From positions 496,001-560,000 of the forward strand of contig NZ_KZ848473.1 of assembly GCF_003327285.1 (NCBI RefSeq): a stretch of DNA of 64,000 nt, written 5' to 3'. Below the pieces are notes generated by a model that searched no databases, was not told the origin of the DNA, and worked only from the letters and a program-made list of their open reading frames with translations. Shown here piece by piece: positions 15,416 to 24,564 of this stretch. Source of the DNA: Microbacterium sorbitolivorans. GTDB taxonomy: Bacteria; Actinomycetota; Actinomycetes; Actinomycetales; Microbacteriaceae. Position numbers and translations under genes: made by a program. Every line of letters starts with the position of its first letter. The stretch's first letter is position 1.

Positions 15416-17853
15416 AATTGGCTCTGAAGAAGTCTGATCTCTACAGCTCGCTGTGGGCCGGAGCGAACGAGCTCCGAGGCGGCATGGACGCCAGCCAGTA
15501 CAAGGACTACGTCCTGACGCTCCTGTTCATGAAGTACGTCACCGACAAGGCGAAGTCTGACCCGGACAGCCTCATCGAGGTGCCGGAGGGCGGCTCGTTC
15601 GACGACATGCTTGCCGCCAAGGGCGACAAGGAGATCGGCGACAAGTTCAACAAGATCATCGGCAAGCTCGCCGATGCGAACGACCTCCGAAACGTCATCG
15701 ACCAGGCTGACTTCAACGATGGCGAGAAGCTCGGTAGCGGTAAGGAGATGCAGGATCGCCTCTCCAAGCTGGTGACGATCTTCAGTAGCCTCGACTTCGG
15801 TGGCGCCCGGGCTGAGGGAGACGACCTGCTCGGTGACGCGTACGAGTTCCTGATGCGCCACTTCGCAACTGAGTCTGGCAAGAGTAAGGGCCAGTTCTAC
15901 ACCCCTGCCGAAGTGTCTCGTGTGGTTGCGAAGGTCGTGGGTATCAACAGCTCGACGCGTCAGTATGAGACCGTCTACGACGCCGCCTGTGGCTCTGGTT
16001 CTCTCCTGCTGAAGGCTGCGGATGAGGCGCCGAATGGCATGACGATCTATGGCCAGGAGAAAGACAACGCCACATGGGCGCTGTCGAAGATGAACATGAT
16101 CCTCCACGGCAACGAGACCGCGGAGATATACAAGGGCGACACGATCACCAACCCGCAGCTCACCCGCGGGACCGAACTGCAGAAGTTCGACTACGTCGTG
16201 ATGAACCCGCCGTTCTCGGTCAAGTCTTGGACGAACGGCCTCGAGGAGCACTATGGGCGCTTCGAGTACGGCATGCCGCCAGAGAAGAACGGCGACTACG
16301 CCTTCCTGCTCCACGCTCTCACCTCGTTGAAGTCGGAGGGTAAGGCAGCGGTGATTCTTCCGCACGGTGTGCTCTTCCGCGGTAACGCTGAGGCGAACAT
16401 TCGTCGAGAGCTGCTCAAGCGTGGCTTCATCAAGGGCATCATTGGCCTGCCGGCGAACCTCTTCTACGGCACGGGCATTCCTGCGTGCATCGTGATCCTT
16501 GATAAGGAGAACGCGGTCAGCCGTACTGGCGTCTTCATGATCGACGCCAGCAAGGGGTTCATCAAGGACGGCAACAAGAACCGTCTGCGCGACCAGGACA
16601 TCCACAAGATCGTGGATACGTTCAACAACCAGCGCACGATCGAGCGGTACTCGCGCATGGTGCCGATGAGCGAGATCGCTGACGCGAAGAACGACTACAA
16701 CCTCAATATCCCCCGCTACATCGACTCGTCGGAGCCGGAGGATATTCAGGACCTCGACGCGCACCTCAACGGGGGCATCCCTAACCGCGACCTCGACGCG
16801 CTCGAGGAGTACTGGGCTCCGTTCCCGCAGCTCCGTGAGCAGCTGTTCAAGCCGAACCGTCCGGGGTATAGCGACCTCGCGGTGGACGTGAATGAGATCC
16901 AGCAGACGATCTTTGACGCGCCTGGCTTCGCGAAGCTCCAGCAGAACGTCTACGAGATTGTGAACGACTGGTTCGAGAGCCACCGCAGCCAGCTTGAGAA
17001 CATCTCGGCGGAGACGAAGCCTGTCGAGCTGATCCGCGAACTCAGTGACGACTTCCTCGCCCGCTTTAAGGACGTCCCGCTCCTGAATGAGTACGACGCC
17101 TATCAGCAGCTCATGTCGTACTGGCACGACGTAATGCATGACGACATCTTCCTCGTCATGCAGGATGGCTGGCTTAACGCTTCCCGCCCTCGCCTCGCGA
17201 TTGTGGACAAGGAACGCAAGCTCTCCGAGGAAGCAGACCTTATTGTCGGCGCCGGGCGGGCCAAGGCGAAGTACAAGATGGATCTCATCCCACCGGCCCT
17301 GATTATCGATCGGTACTTTGCCGCGGATCAGGCACATCTCAATGAGCTGAACGCCGAGCTTGAATCTACGACAGCGGCTCTCACTGAGCATGCGGAAGAG
17401 CACGGCTCCGACGAGGGGGCTCTCTCTGAGGCGACCAACGACAAGGGCGCCTATACGAAGGTGCTCGTGACAGCGGCGGTGAAGCAGGCGCGTGCGACCA
17501 AGGACAACGAGACTCTTGCGGTCGCGCAGGAAGCACTTGAGCTACTGAACCACGAGGCTGGCTTCAAGAAGACCGTCAAAGATGCACAGGCAAAGCTCGA
17601 TGAGGCTGTGCTTCGGCAGTACGGCGAGCTTGCGGACGAGGACGTGCGGCGGCTCGTTCTCGACTACAAGTGGCGCGCGACGATATCGCGGCGACTTGGT
17701 AGTGAGGTGAGCGCCCTGACGCTTCAGCTGGCTGGTCGCGTACGACAGCTTGGCGAACGATATCTAAATACTGTGGGCGACCTCGACGCCGAGTTGGCGC
17801 TTCTCGAAGGGAAGATGACTAGTCACTTTTCAGAGTTGGGTATCACGCGATGA
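15412..17853 (+). CDS. hsdM: Type I restriction-modification system, DNA methyltransferase subunit M
   Basis: 813 aa, GTG start coupled to the leader ORF. It transfers a methyl group from SAM to adenine in the bipartite target chosen by HsdS. Residues 10-150 match the N-terminal HsdM helical domain (LRGGMDASQYKDYVLTLLFM). The methyltransferase core shows motif I DAACGSGSLLLKAA near 190 and motif IV NPPF at 265-268, the signature of N6-adenine enzymes. It is much longer than the 500-aa EcoKI type; residues 500-813 form an extended helical C-terminus found in a common 800-aa subclass. The stop overlaps hsdS as ATGA. Confidence 0.95.
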   Translation: MKLALKKSDLYSSLWAGANELRGGMDASQYKDYVLTLLFMKYVTDKAKSDPDSLIEVPEGGSFDDMLAAKGDKEIGDKFNKIIGKLADANDLRNVIDQADFNDGEKLGSGKEMQDRLSKLVTIFSSLDFGGARAEGDDLLGDAYEFLMRHFATESGKSKGQFYTPAEVSRVVAKVVGINSSTRQYETVYDAACGSGSLLLKAADEAPNGMTIYGQEKDNATWALSKMNMILHGNETAEIYKGDTITNPQLTRGTELQKFDYVVMNPPFSVKSWTNGLEEHYGRFEYGMPPEKNGDYAFLLHALTSLKSEGKAAVILPHGVLFRGNAEANIRRELLKRGFIKGIIGLPANLFYGTGIPACIVILDKENAVSRTGVFMIDASKGFIKDGNKNRLRDQDIHKIVDTFNNQRTIERYSRMVPMSEIADAKNDYNLNIPRYIDSSEPEDIQDLDAHLNGGIPNRDLDALEEYWAPFPQLREQLFKPNRPGYSDLAVDVNEIQQTIFDAPGFAKLQQNVYEIVNDWFESHRSQLENISAETKPVELIRELSDDFLARFKDVPLLNEYDAYQQLMSYWHDVMHDDIFLVMQDGWLNASRPRLAIVDKERKLSEEADLIVGAGRAKAKYKMDLIPPALIIDRYFAADQAHLNELNAELESTTAALTEHAEEHGSDEGALSEATNDKGAYTKVLVTAAVKQARATKDNETLAVAQEALELLNHEAGFKKTVKDAQAKLDEAVLRQYGELADEDVRRLVLDYKWRATISRRLGSEVSALTLQLAGRVRQLGERYLNTVGDLDAELALLEGKMTSHFSELGITR

Positions 17854-19097
17854 ACGTTGCCGAAGCCTCTACGACACTCGGGGCAATCATTTCGAGGACA
17901 GGCGGGGCACTGCAAACTGGGCCCTTCGGGAGCCAACTTCACGCTCGTGATTATCGGCCGATCGGGACGCCCCTAGTTATGCCCGTTAACTTAGGCGATA
18001 ACGAAATTCGGGAGTCCGGAGTTATGCGCATCGGCGCAAGCGATGCGCGGAGGCTTCACCGTCATGCGCTACGCGCCGGTGACATTGTATTCAGTCGAAG
18101 AGGCGACGTTGGGCGTAGGTCTCTTGTCCGTCACGCACAAAGCGGGTGGATCTGTGGGACAGGATGTCTTCTGGCGAGGTTTGGGGGGAATCGAGCTGAT
18201 GTGAACCCTGCCTACGTAGCAGAGTATATTGGATCTTCGTCGGCTCAGGCGTGGCTTTTCGACAACGCAGTCGGGGGCACGATGCCCAACCTTAATACGA
18301 GCATACTTTCTTCATTGCCTATCGTATTGCCGCCCAAACGCGTACAGGATCGCGTGGTATCCGCCCTGGGTGATGCCCGGCAGCTTATCGCCTCGCTCGA
18401 GCGTTTGATCGCGAAGAAGGAGGCGATCAAGAGTGGCATGACGCATCAGCTTCTGGCTGGTGTGACACGTTTGCCAGGGTTCACAGCTGAGTGGACTGAG
18501 TGTGATCTGGGCGAGCTTGGGAGTTTTCTCAAGGGGCGCGGAGTGACGCGCGATGATGTGAGGTCTACGGGGGTCCCGTGTATTCGCTATGGGGAAATTT
18601 ATACTGAGTTTGGCGACTATACGACGAATACAAGATCCTACGTAAGTCGTGAGATCTCGGCTACCGCACTGCCTGTTCGGGCGGGAGACATTCTATTTGC
18701 AGGTTCCGGCGAGACGAAGGCGGAAATCGGTACGGCACTCGCGTACATTGGCGAAAAGGATGCAGTTGCTGGTGGTGACATTATCGTGCTTCGCGGAGCT
18801 GGATATAACTCGGTCTTCCTTGCGAGCCTGCTGAATAGCCCTCGAGTTGCAGCGCAAAAGGCGCGGAGGGGTCAGGGTGACGCAGTTGTGCATATCAGTA
18901 GTGCAGCGCTTAGTGGTCTAAAGATTCAACTTCCTGATCGTGATGAGCAAGACGCAATTGCGGCGGTCATTCAGGATGCTGATCGTGAGATTGTTGCGCT
19001 TCATAAACGCCTCGAGAAAGCACGCTCGATCAAGCAAGGCGTGATGCAGGAGCTGCTCACGGGTAAGACCCGGCTAGAAGTTAAGGAGGTTGAGTAA
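17850..19097 (+). CDS. hsdS: Type I restriction-modification system, specificity subunit S
   Basis: 415 aa with two target-recognition domains (about 1-160 and 210-370). Each is followed by a conserved spacer helix: SLERLIAKKEAIKSGMTHQL near 195 and LHKRLEKARSIKQGVMQELL near the end. The repeats position the two half-site readers, so the enzyme should recognise a split, asymmetric sequence. Codon use in both recognition domains is more AT-rich than in hsdM and hsdR, as expected where these domains are exchanged horizontally. It overlaps hsdM by 4 bp and hsdR by 1 bp (TAATG). Confidence 0.95.
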   Translation: MNVAEASTTLGAIISRTGGALQTGPFGSQLHARDYRPIGTPLVMPVNLGDNEIRESGVMRIGASDARRLHRHALRAGDIVFSRRGDVGRRSLVRHAQSGWICGTGCLLARFGGNRADVNPAYVAEYIGSSSAQAWLFDNAVGGTMPNLNTSILSSLPIVLPPKRVQDRVVSALGDARQLIASLERLIAKKEAIKSGMTHQLLAGVTRLPGFTAEWTECDLGELGSFLKGRGVTRDDVRSTGVPCIRYGEIYTEFGDYTTNTRSYVSREISATALPVRAGDILFAGSGETKAEIGTALAYIGEKDAVAGGDIIVLRGAGYNSVFLASLLNSPRVAAQKARRGQGDAVVHISSAALSGLKIQLPDRDEQDAIAAVIQDADREIVALHKRLEKARSIKQGVMQELLTGKTRLEVKEVE

Positions 19098-22000
19098 TGA
19101 GTATCGTTGGCCAGATTGAACGTAAGACGCAGGATCGCGTCGTTAAGTTGTTCCGGGAGCAGCTCGATTACGAGTACCTCGGAGACTGGCACGACGGTAA
19201 CCGCACGAGCGGCATCGAGGTAGATCTCCTCGAGCAGAATCTCCGCGCGCGAGGCTACGACGATGTACTTATTAGTCGTGCGCTGGACCGCCTCCAAAAG
19301 GCTGCGGCTGTTGGTACCGGGCATGGCCTGTATGAGGCGAACCGTGAGGTCTATGAACTTCTCCGCTATGGCGTGAAGGTTAAGGCTGGCGTCGGAGATC
19401 AGACGCAGACAGTCTGGCTCGTGGACTGGCAAACACCTACAGCCAACCACTTCGCTCTTGCCGAGGAAGTAACGGTGCTCGGGCAGCACACGAAGCGCCC
19501 GGACATCGTACTGTATGTCAACGGTCTCGCCCTAGGCGTGATCGAGCTGAAGCGTTCGAAGGTTTCGGTGACCGAGGGTATCCGCCAGAACATCGGGAAC
19601 CAGAGCAAGGACTTTATCCGTCCGTTCTTCTCCACCGTGCAGTTCCTCTTCGCGGGAAACGACGCCGAGGGACTCCGCTACGGCGTGATCGATACGCCGG
19701 AGAAGTACTGGCTCGAGTGGAAGGAAGAGTCTGCTGTTGCGTCTCCGCTCGACCGAGCGCTGCTGCAGATGTGCTCGAAGGATCGCTTCCTTGAACTGAT
19801 CCATGACTTCATCGTGTTCGACAGCGGTGTCAAGAAGGGGCCGCGTCACAACCAGTACTTCGGAATCAAGGCGGCGCAGGAACGCATTGCTCGCCGTGAG
19901 GGCGGCATTATCTGGCACACACAGGGTTCGGGCAAGAGCCTCACGATGGTGTGGTTGGCGAAGTGGATTCGTGAGAATCAGCCGGATGCTCGCGTCCTCC
20001 TCATTACCGACCGCACGGAACTCGACGAGCAGATCGAGAAGGTATTTAACGGCGTCAGCGAGAGCATCTATCGCGCTAAGAGTGGCGCCGACCTTATCGC
20101 GACGTTGAATGCGTCCGAGGAGTGGCTGATCGGCTCCCTCGTGCACAAGTTCCGTGGCGCGAACTCTTCGGACGACGACGACACCGAGGACTTTATTGCG
20201 CAGCTCACGGCGGCGCTGCCGAAGGACTTCAAGGCCAAGGGCAACATCTTCGTCTTCGTGGATGAAGCGCACCGTACGCAGTCTGGCCGGATGCACCGGG
20301 CAATGAAGCAGATCCTGCCGGATGCGATGTTTATCGGTTTCACCGGTACGCCGCTTCTCAAGGCGGATAAGGCAACGAGCATCGAGACGTTCGGCTCGTT
20401 CATCCACACCTACAAGTTCAACGAAGCTGTTGACGACGGCGTTGTGCTGGATCTGCGGTACGAGGCCCGCGACATCGATCAGGAACTCACCTCGCCCGCT
20501 CACGTCGACAAGTGGTTCGAAGTCAAGACCAAGGGCATGACCGACCTGTCGCGCGCCGAGCTGAAGAAGCGCTGGGGCACGATGCAGAAGGTTGTCTCGA
20601 GCCGTTCGCGTGCCGAACGTATTGTCCAAGACATCTTGCTGGACATGGCGACGAAGCCCCGGCTCATGGATGGCCGCGGCAATGCAATGCTTGTGGGCTC
20701 GAGCATCTATCAGGCGTGCAAGTTCTATGAGATGTTCGTGAACGCTGGCTTCAAGGGAAAGTGTGCGATCGTCACGAGCTACCAGCCGAACGCGAGCGAG
20801 ATCTCGAAGGAAGACTCGGGCGCGGGCAAGACTGAGAAGCTTGCGCAGTACGACATTTACCGCCGTATGCTCGCGGATTACTTCGAGACCTCGGAAGACG
20901 AAGCTGTCGGCCGCGTCGAGGAGTTCGAGGCTGCGGTGAAGAAGCAGTTCATCAAGGAGCCGGGCCAGATGCGCCTGCTCGTCGTGGTGGACAAGCTCCT
21001 CACCGGTTTCGATGCGCCGAGCGCCACGTACCTATACATCGATAAGAAGATGCAGGACCACGGCCTGTTCCAGGCGATCTGTCGTGTGAACCGACTTGAC
21101 GGTGACGACAAGGACTACGGCTACATCATCGACTACCGTGACTTGTTCAACTCGCTCGAGACAGCCATCAACGACTACACCACCGGCGCGCTCGATGGCT
21201 ACGAGAAGCAGGACATCGAAGGCCTCCTCTCTGACCGCATCGACAAGGCACGCGAGAACCTCGACGACGCGCTCGAACGTATCCGTGCGCTGTGTGAGCC
21301 GGTGCTCTCTCCGAAGGGCACGGACCAGTACCGCGCCTACTTCGTATCGAAGATCGACGGTGACGATGCGCAGATCAAGGCGAACGAGCCGAAACGCGTC
21401 GAACTATACAAAGCCGTCGCTGCCGTCACCCGTGCATACGCGAACCTCGCCAACGACATGACCGAGGCCGGCTACAGCTCGACAGAAATCGAGAAGATCA
21501 AGCAGGAGATCGCCCACTACAGCGACGTGCGCACCGAGGTGAAGTTGGCTGCCGGCGAGGACGTCGACTTCAAGGCCTACGAAGCCGACATGCGGTTCCT
21601 CCTCGACACATACATCTCGGCGGGCGCTTCGCAGGTGGTGTCGGACTTCGAAGACGCCGGGCTTATCGATCTGATCGTGAACCTTGGCGCGGGTGCTATC
21701 GACAAGCTTCCGGACAACATCAAGAAGAACCAGAACGCGGTTGCGGCGACCATCGTGAACAACATGCGCAAGGTCATCGTTGACGAGCACGCGCTGAACC
21801 CGAAGTTCTATGACCGCATGAGCGAGCTGCTTGATGCGCTGCTCGAGGAGCGGCGTAAGCAGGCGATCGCGTACGAGGAATACCTTGCGAAGATCCTCGA
21901 AGTCGCGCAGCAGCTTGGCAACAAGGAGTCTGGAAAGAGTTATACGAGCTGGGTGAAGAACGAAGCCCAGCGGGCGCTCGTCGATACCCTCGACGACGAT

Positions 22001-22177
22001 TCAGATCTTGCCTTCTCCGTCGACTCCGCCATTCGTAGCTCTAAGCAGCATGGGTGGAAGGACAACCGCCTGAAGTCCAAGAAGGTGCGTCTCGCTATTG
22101 GCCGTGCGCTGCCGGACGGTGATGAGCGTATCGACCAGGTGTATGACCTGGTGCGAGGGCACGATGAGTACAACTAG
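19097..22177 (+). CDS. hsdR: Type I restriction-modification system, restriction subunit R
   Basis: 1026 aa; the ATP-driven translocase and nuclease of the complex. The N-terminal PD-(D/E)xK nuclease has RPDIVLYVNGLALGVIELKR, with Asp and ExK around residues 136-152. The superfamily 2 motor follows: Walker A TQGSGKSL near 277, DEAH near 389, motif III FTGTP near 415 and motif VI QAICRVNR near 660. The helical C-terminus (about 750-1026) binds the M2S core. All key residues are present, so it should be active. The stop is TAG, showing that amber is read as stop in this island. Confidence 0.95.
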   Translation: MSIVGQIERKTQDRVVKLFREQLDYEYLGDWHDGNRTSGIEVDLLEQNLRARGYDDVLISRALDRLQKAAAVGTGHGLYEANREVYELLRYGVKVKAGVGDQTQTVWLVDWQTPTANHFALAEEVTVLGQHTKRPDIVLYVNGLALGVIELKRSKVSVTEGIRQNIGNQSKDFIRPFFSTVQFLFAGNDAEGLRYGVIDTPEKYWLEWKEESAVASPLDRALLQMCSKDRFLELIHDFIVFDSGVKKGPRHNQYFGIKAAQERIARREGGIIWHTQGSGKSLTMVWLAKWIRENQPDARVLLITDRTELDEQIEKVFNGVSESIYRAKSGADLIATLNASEEWLIGSLVHKFRGANSSDDDDTEDFIAQLTAALPKDFKAKGNIFVFVDEAHRTQSGRMHRAMKQILPDAMFIGFTGTPLLKADKATSIETFGSFIHTYKFNEAVDDGVVLDLRYEARDIDQELTSPAHVDKWFEVKTKGMTDLSRAELKKRWGTMQKVVSSRSRAERIVQDILLDMATKPRLMDGRGNAMLVGSSIYQACKFYEMFVNAGFKGKCAIVTSYQPNASEISKEDSGAGKTEKLAQYDIYRRMLADYFETSEDEAVGRVEEFEAAVKKQFIKEPGQMRLLVVVDKLLTGFDAPSATYLYIDKKMQDHGLFQAICRVNRLDGDDKDYGYIIDYRDLFNSLETAINDYTTGALDGYEKQDIEGLLSDRIDKARENLDDALERIRALCEPVLSPKGTDQYRAYFVSKIDGDDAQIKANEPKRVELYKAVAAVTRAYANLANDMTEAGYSSTEIEKIKQEIAHYSDVRTEVKLAAGEDVDFKAYEADMRFLLDTYISAGASQVVSDFEDAGLIDLIVNLGAGAIDKLPDNIKKNQNAVAATIVNNMRKVIVDEHALNPKFYDRMSELLDALLEERRKQAIAYEEYLAKILEVAQQLGNKESGKSYTSWVKNEAQRALVDTLDDDSDLAFSVDSAIRSSKQHGWKDNRLKSKKVRLAIGRALPDGDERIDQVYDLVRGHDEYN

Positions 22178-22889
22178 CGCATACATGACGGTGCGCGGCA
22201 TTGACATCGATGTGATCCACAAGGAGATCAAGCACCTGCACATCGGTGTCTACCCGCCTGCCGGTCGCGTACGTGTTGCTGCACCAGAGCGCCTCGAGGA
22301 TGACCAGATCCGCCTGGCCGTGGTTCAGCGGTTGCCGTGGATCCGGCGTCAGCGCAAGGAGCTGCAGGACGCGGCCCGGCAGTCGACCCGTGAAATGGTC
22401 ACAGGGGAGACCCACTATGTCTGGGGCGCGCGTAAGCGGCTCCGTGTTGTGGCGCGCCCAGGGCGTGCACATTTCGAGGTTGAGGGCACTCGGCTCGTGC
22501 TCTACGTCGCGCCGGGGTCAACCGCAGAGGAACGCCGCACTTACCTCGAGCGCTGGTACCGGGCGCAGCTTCGTGAGAAGCTCCCTACCCTTCTCTCTGA
22601 ATGGGAAAATCGCTTGGGTGTCTCGGTTCCGAAGTGGACAATCCGTCGGATGAAGACCAAGTGGGGTTCGTGTAACCGCGAGTCTCATGCCGTGTGGTTC
22701 AACGTCGAGCTTGCGAAGAAGGATCCGGCGTCGCTCGAGTACATCGTGGCGCACGAACTCACCCACTACTTCGAGCGTGGCCATGGTGAGGCGTTTACGA
22801 AGCGGATGGATCAGCACATGCCGGACTGGCGCAAGCGCCGCGATGAACTGAACGGGATGCCGCTAGCCGAAGAACGGTGGGAGTCCTGA
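22164..22889 (+). CDS. YgjP/SprT-type zinc metallopeptidase of the restriction operon
   Basis: 241 aa from the ATG at 22164 (GAGG six bases upstream), overlapping hsdR by 14 bp; the frame is open further upstream only inside hsdR. It belongs to the YgjP-like (DUF45, M48-like) family: residues 1-130 form a beta-rich domain with VRGIDIDVIHKEIKHLHIGV, then KTKWGSCN and the zinc site HELTHYFERGHG, where the two His of HExxH and a third His are ligands and Glu is catalytic. Such peptidases often follow hsdR in type I operons; their substrate is not known. The stop overlaps the next mini-ORF as TGATG. Confidence 0.9.
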   Translation: MSTTSAYMTVRGIDIDVIHKEIKHLHIGVYPPAGRVRVAAPERLEDDQIRLAVVQRLPWIRRQRKELQDAARQSTREMVTGETHYVWGARKRLRVVARPGRAHFEVEGTRLVLYVAPGSTAEERRTYLERWYRAQLREKLPTLLSEWENRLGVSVPKWTIRRMKTKWGSCNRESHAVWFNVELAKKDPASLEYIVAHELTHYFERGHGEAFTKRMDQHMPDWRKRRDELNGMPLAEERWES

Positions 22890-22948
22890 TGTCAGCGAGC
22901 TATTTTGTTGCCACCAATCCCGGGTCTGAACGTAAGGGGCTTCGCTAA
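22889..22948 (+). CDS. 19-codon mini-ORF linking the peptidase and gajA
   Basis: It begins in the stop codon of the metallopeptidase gene (TGATG), encodes MSASYFVATNPGSERKGLR and ends in a TAA whose last A is the first base of the gajA ATG (TAATG). The ribosome site of gajA (AAGGGG) lies within it. The perfect double overlap suggests translational coupling across an otherwise untranslated gap. No known family. Confidence 0.4.
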   Translation: MSASYFVATNPGSERKGLR

Positions 22949-24564
22949 TGCGCCTTAGCAAAATCAAGTTTGAGAACTACGCGCGCCTCGTTGACCGTGA
23001 AATCGAGGTGCGTGAGCATCTTGTACTCGTAGGCGCTAATGACGTCGGAAAGTCATCATTCTTACGAATGCTTGATTTGACGCTTGGTGCAAGCGTCGCG
23101 CAGCTGTATGCAAATATCACGGTTAATGATTTCCGTGACTCGGCTATACCTCTCATCATCGAAGTGACACTCGCGGATTTAGACCCTGAGGCAGAAGGCG
23201 CGTATTTCCCCGACGAGATCCGAATCGAACCGTCCACCAACGTTGCGACTCTCACGATCCAACTGCGTGCTGAAGCGGATGATGATGACTCGGTCTCTAT
23301 CCAGCGCTCTGCGCCTAGCGGTGGCACCGGGCGCCAGTTGTCTCGTGATCAAGTCGCTCGCCTTGGGTGGAAGTTCCTCAGCGCTACATCTCAGGTGCGA
23401 GATCTTCGCGAGGATAAACGATCTGCCGTCGACGACATGCTTGAAGTCATAGAACTGGGGGATGAAAAGAACGCATTCGATTCCTTAGCGGCAGCCTTTC
23501 AGGACAACCTCAATTCATCGGAAAAGCTTGGTGAACTTCGCACCAAGCTGGCTAGCCAGCTTTCAAAGGCGTTGCCTGAGCAGATCAAGCGGGAACATTT
23601 ATCTTTCGTGAGTGGTGCTTCTGCCGATCAGGACGTACTATCTGATGTGCGCCTTCAAGTTCAGAAAAACGGAGTGACTCATAACCTTTCCGAACAGTCG
23701 GACGGCACCCGAGCGCTGTATGCAATTGCACTCTACGATTTGATGAGTGTCGGAGCTAATATTGTTGGCATCGATGAACCGGAAATCCATCTCCACCCAA
23801 CGTCACAGCGCAGCCTTGCCCGGTTACTCCGTTCAAGTGCTAGTCAGAAAGTGATCGCCACCCATTCCTCCGACATCGTTGGTGCGTTCGATCCGGATTC
23901 GGTCGTTGTCGTACGAAATGGAGGACAAGTCGTCCAGCCGCAGGCAGGATTCATGTCTGACGATGAAAAGATGCGAATCAGGTGGTGGGTTCGCGACCGG
24001 CTAGAGCCACTCACCGCGGCGCATGTAATTGCGGTAGAAGGGATATCCGATCGCATCATTCTCGAGCAGGTCGCTACGCTGACGGAGCGAGATCTGGACC
24101 GCATCGGCGCTACTGTGCTTGAAGCAGGTGGGGCAAACGAAATGGTACCGATCGAGAAGCTGTTCGGCGACAGGGGGTTCAACATCCCCATGGCACTCTT
24201 GATTGACGAGGACGCGGAGGCCGCGACAGCAGAGAAACTTGAAGTTCCTGTTGAGCAACTACCGCAGCATTCGGTCTGGGTCTCGCGGGTCGATCTTGAA
24301 GATGAGTATGTCGATGCCCTGGGGCCGGAAGTTGTATGGCAAGCACTGGTGTCGGGAGGGCATTTCGCGTCGAACCAGCTCAGGCAGTGCGAAGCCTCTG
24401 GGCCGGGTGGGGAGCGCACAGCTGCAGACGTTGCCTCCTTCTGTCGAAAAAAGAGTGACTATAAAGTGCGTGCAGCGATGTCTGTCGCAAGTGTCATGAC
24501 TGAGGCGGCGGCACGAAAGATCAAGAGTATCAATGACCTCCTAAGCGAGATTGTGGGCGCTTAA
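22948..24564 (+). CDS. gajA: Gabija nuclease GajA (OLD-family ATPase-TOPRIM)
   Basis: 538 aa. N-terminal ABC-type ATPase: Walker A GANDVGKSS at 29-37, signature-like LSEQSDGTRALYAIALYDLM near 250, Walker B IVGIDEPEIHLHP near 272-284, then the His-switch ATHSSDIV. C-terminal TOPRIM nuclease: VIAVEGISDRIILEQ near 360 with the metal-binding Glu, and LLIDEDAEA near 418 with the D-x-D-like pair. Size and order match GajA of Gabija, a sequence-selective DNA-nicking enzyme released from ATP inhibition when phage replication depletes nucleotides. The UvrD-like helicase directly after it completes the pair. An OLD protein of another system is the alternative. Confidence 0.85.
   Translation: MRLSKIKFENYARLVDREIEVREHLVLVGANDVGKSSFLRMLDLTLGASVAQLYANITVNDFRDSAIPLIIEVTLADLDPEAEGAYFPDEIRIEPSTNVATLTIQLRAEADDDDSVSIQRSAPSGGTGRQLSRDQVARLGWKFLSATSQVRDLREDKRSAVDDMLEVIELGDEKNAFDSLAAAFQDNLNSSEKLGELRTKLASQLSKALPEQIKREHLSFVSGASADQDVLSDVRLQVQKNGVTHNLSEQSDGTRALYAIALYDLMSVGANIVGIDEPEIHLHPTSQRSLARLLRSSASQKVIATHSSDIVGAFDPDSVVVVRNGGQVVQPQAGFMSDDEKMRIRWWVRDRLEPLTAAHVIAVEGISDRIILEQVATLTERDLDRIGATVLEAGGANEMVPIEKLFGDRGFNIPMALLIDEDAEAATAEKLEVPVEQLPQHSVWVSRVDLEDEYVDALGPEVVWQALVSGGHFASNQLRQCEASGPGGERTAADVASFCRKKSDYKVRAAMSVASVMTEAAARKIKSINDLLSEIVGA

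Noticed and set aside
15277..17403. 708-codon open frame antisense to hsdM
   Set aside because: It mirrors the codon structure of hsdM, has no ribosome site and shows a low-complexity Leu/Val/Arg-rich translation; a GC-rich shadow.
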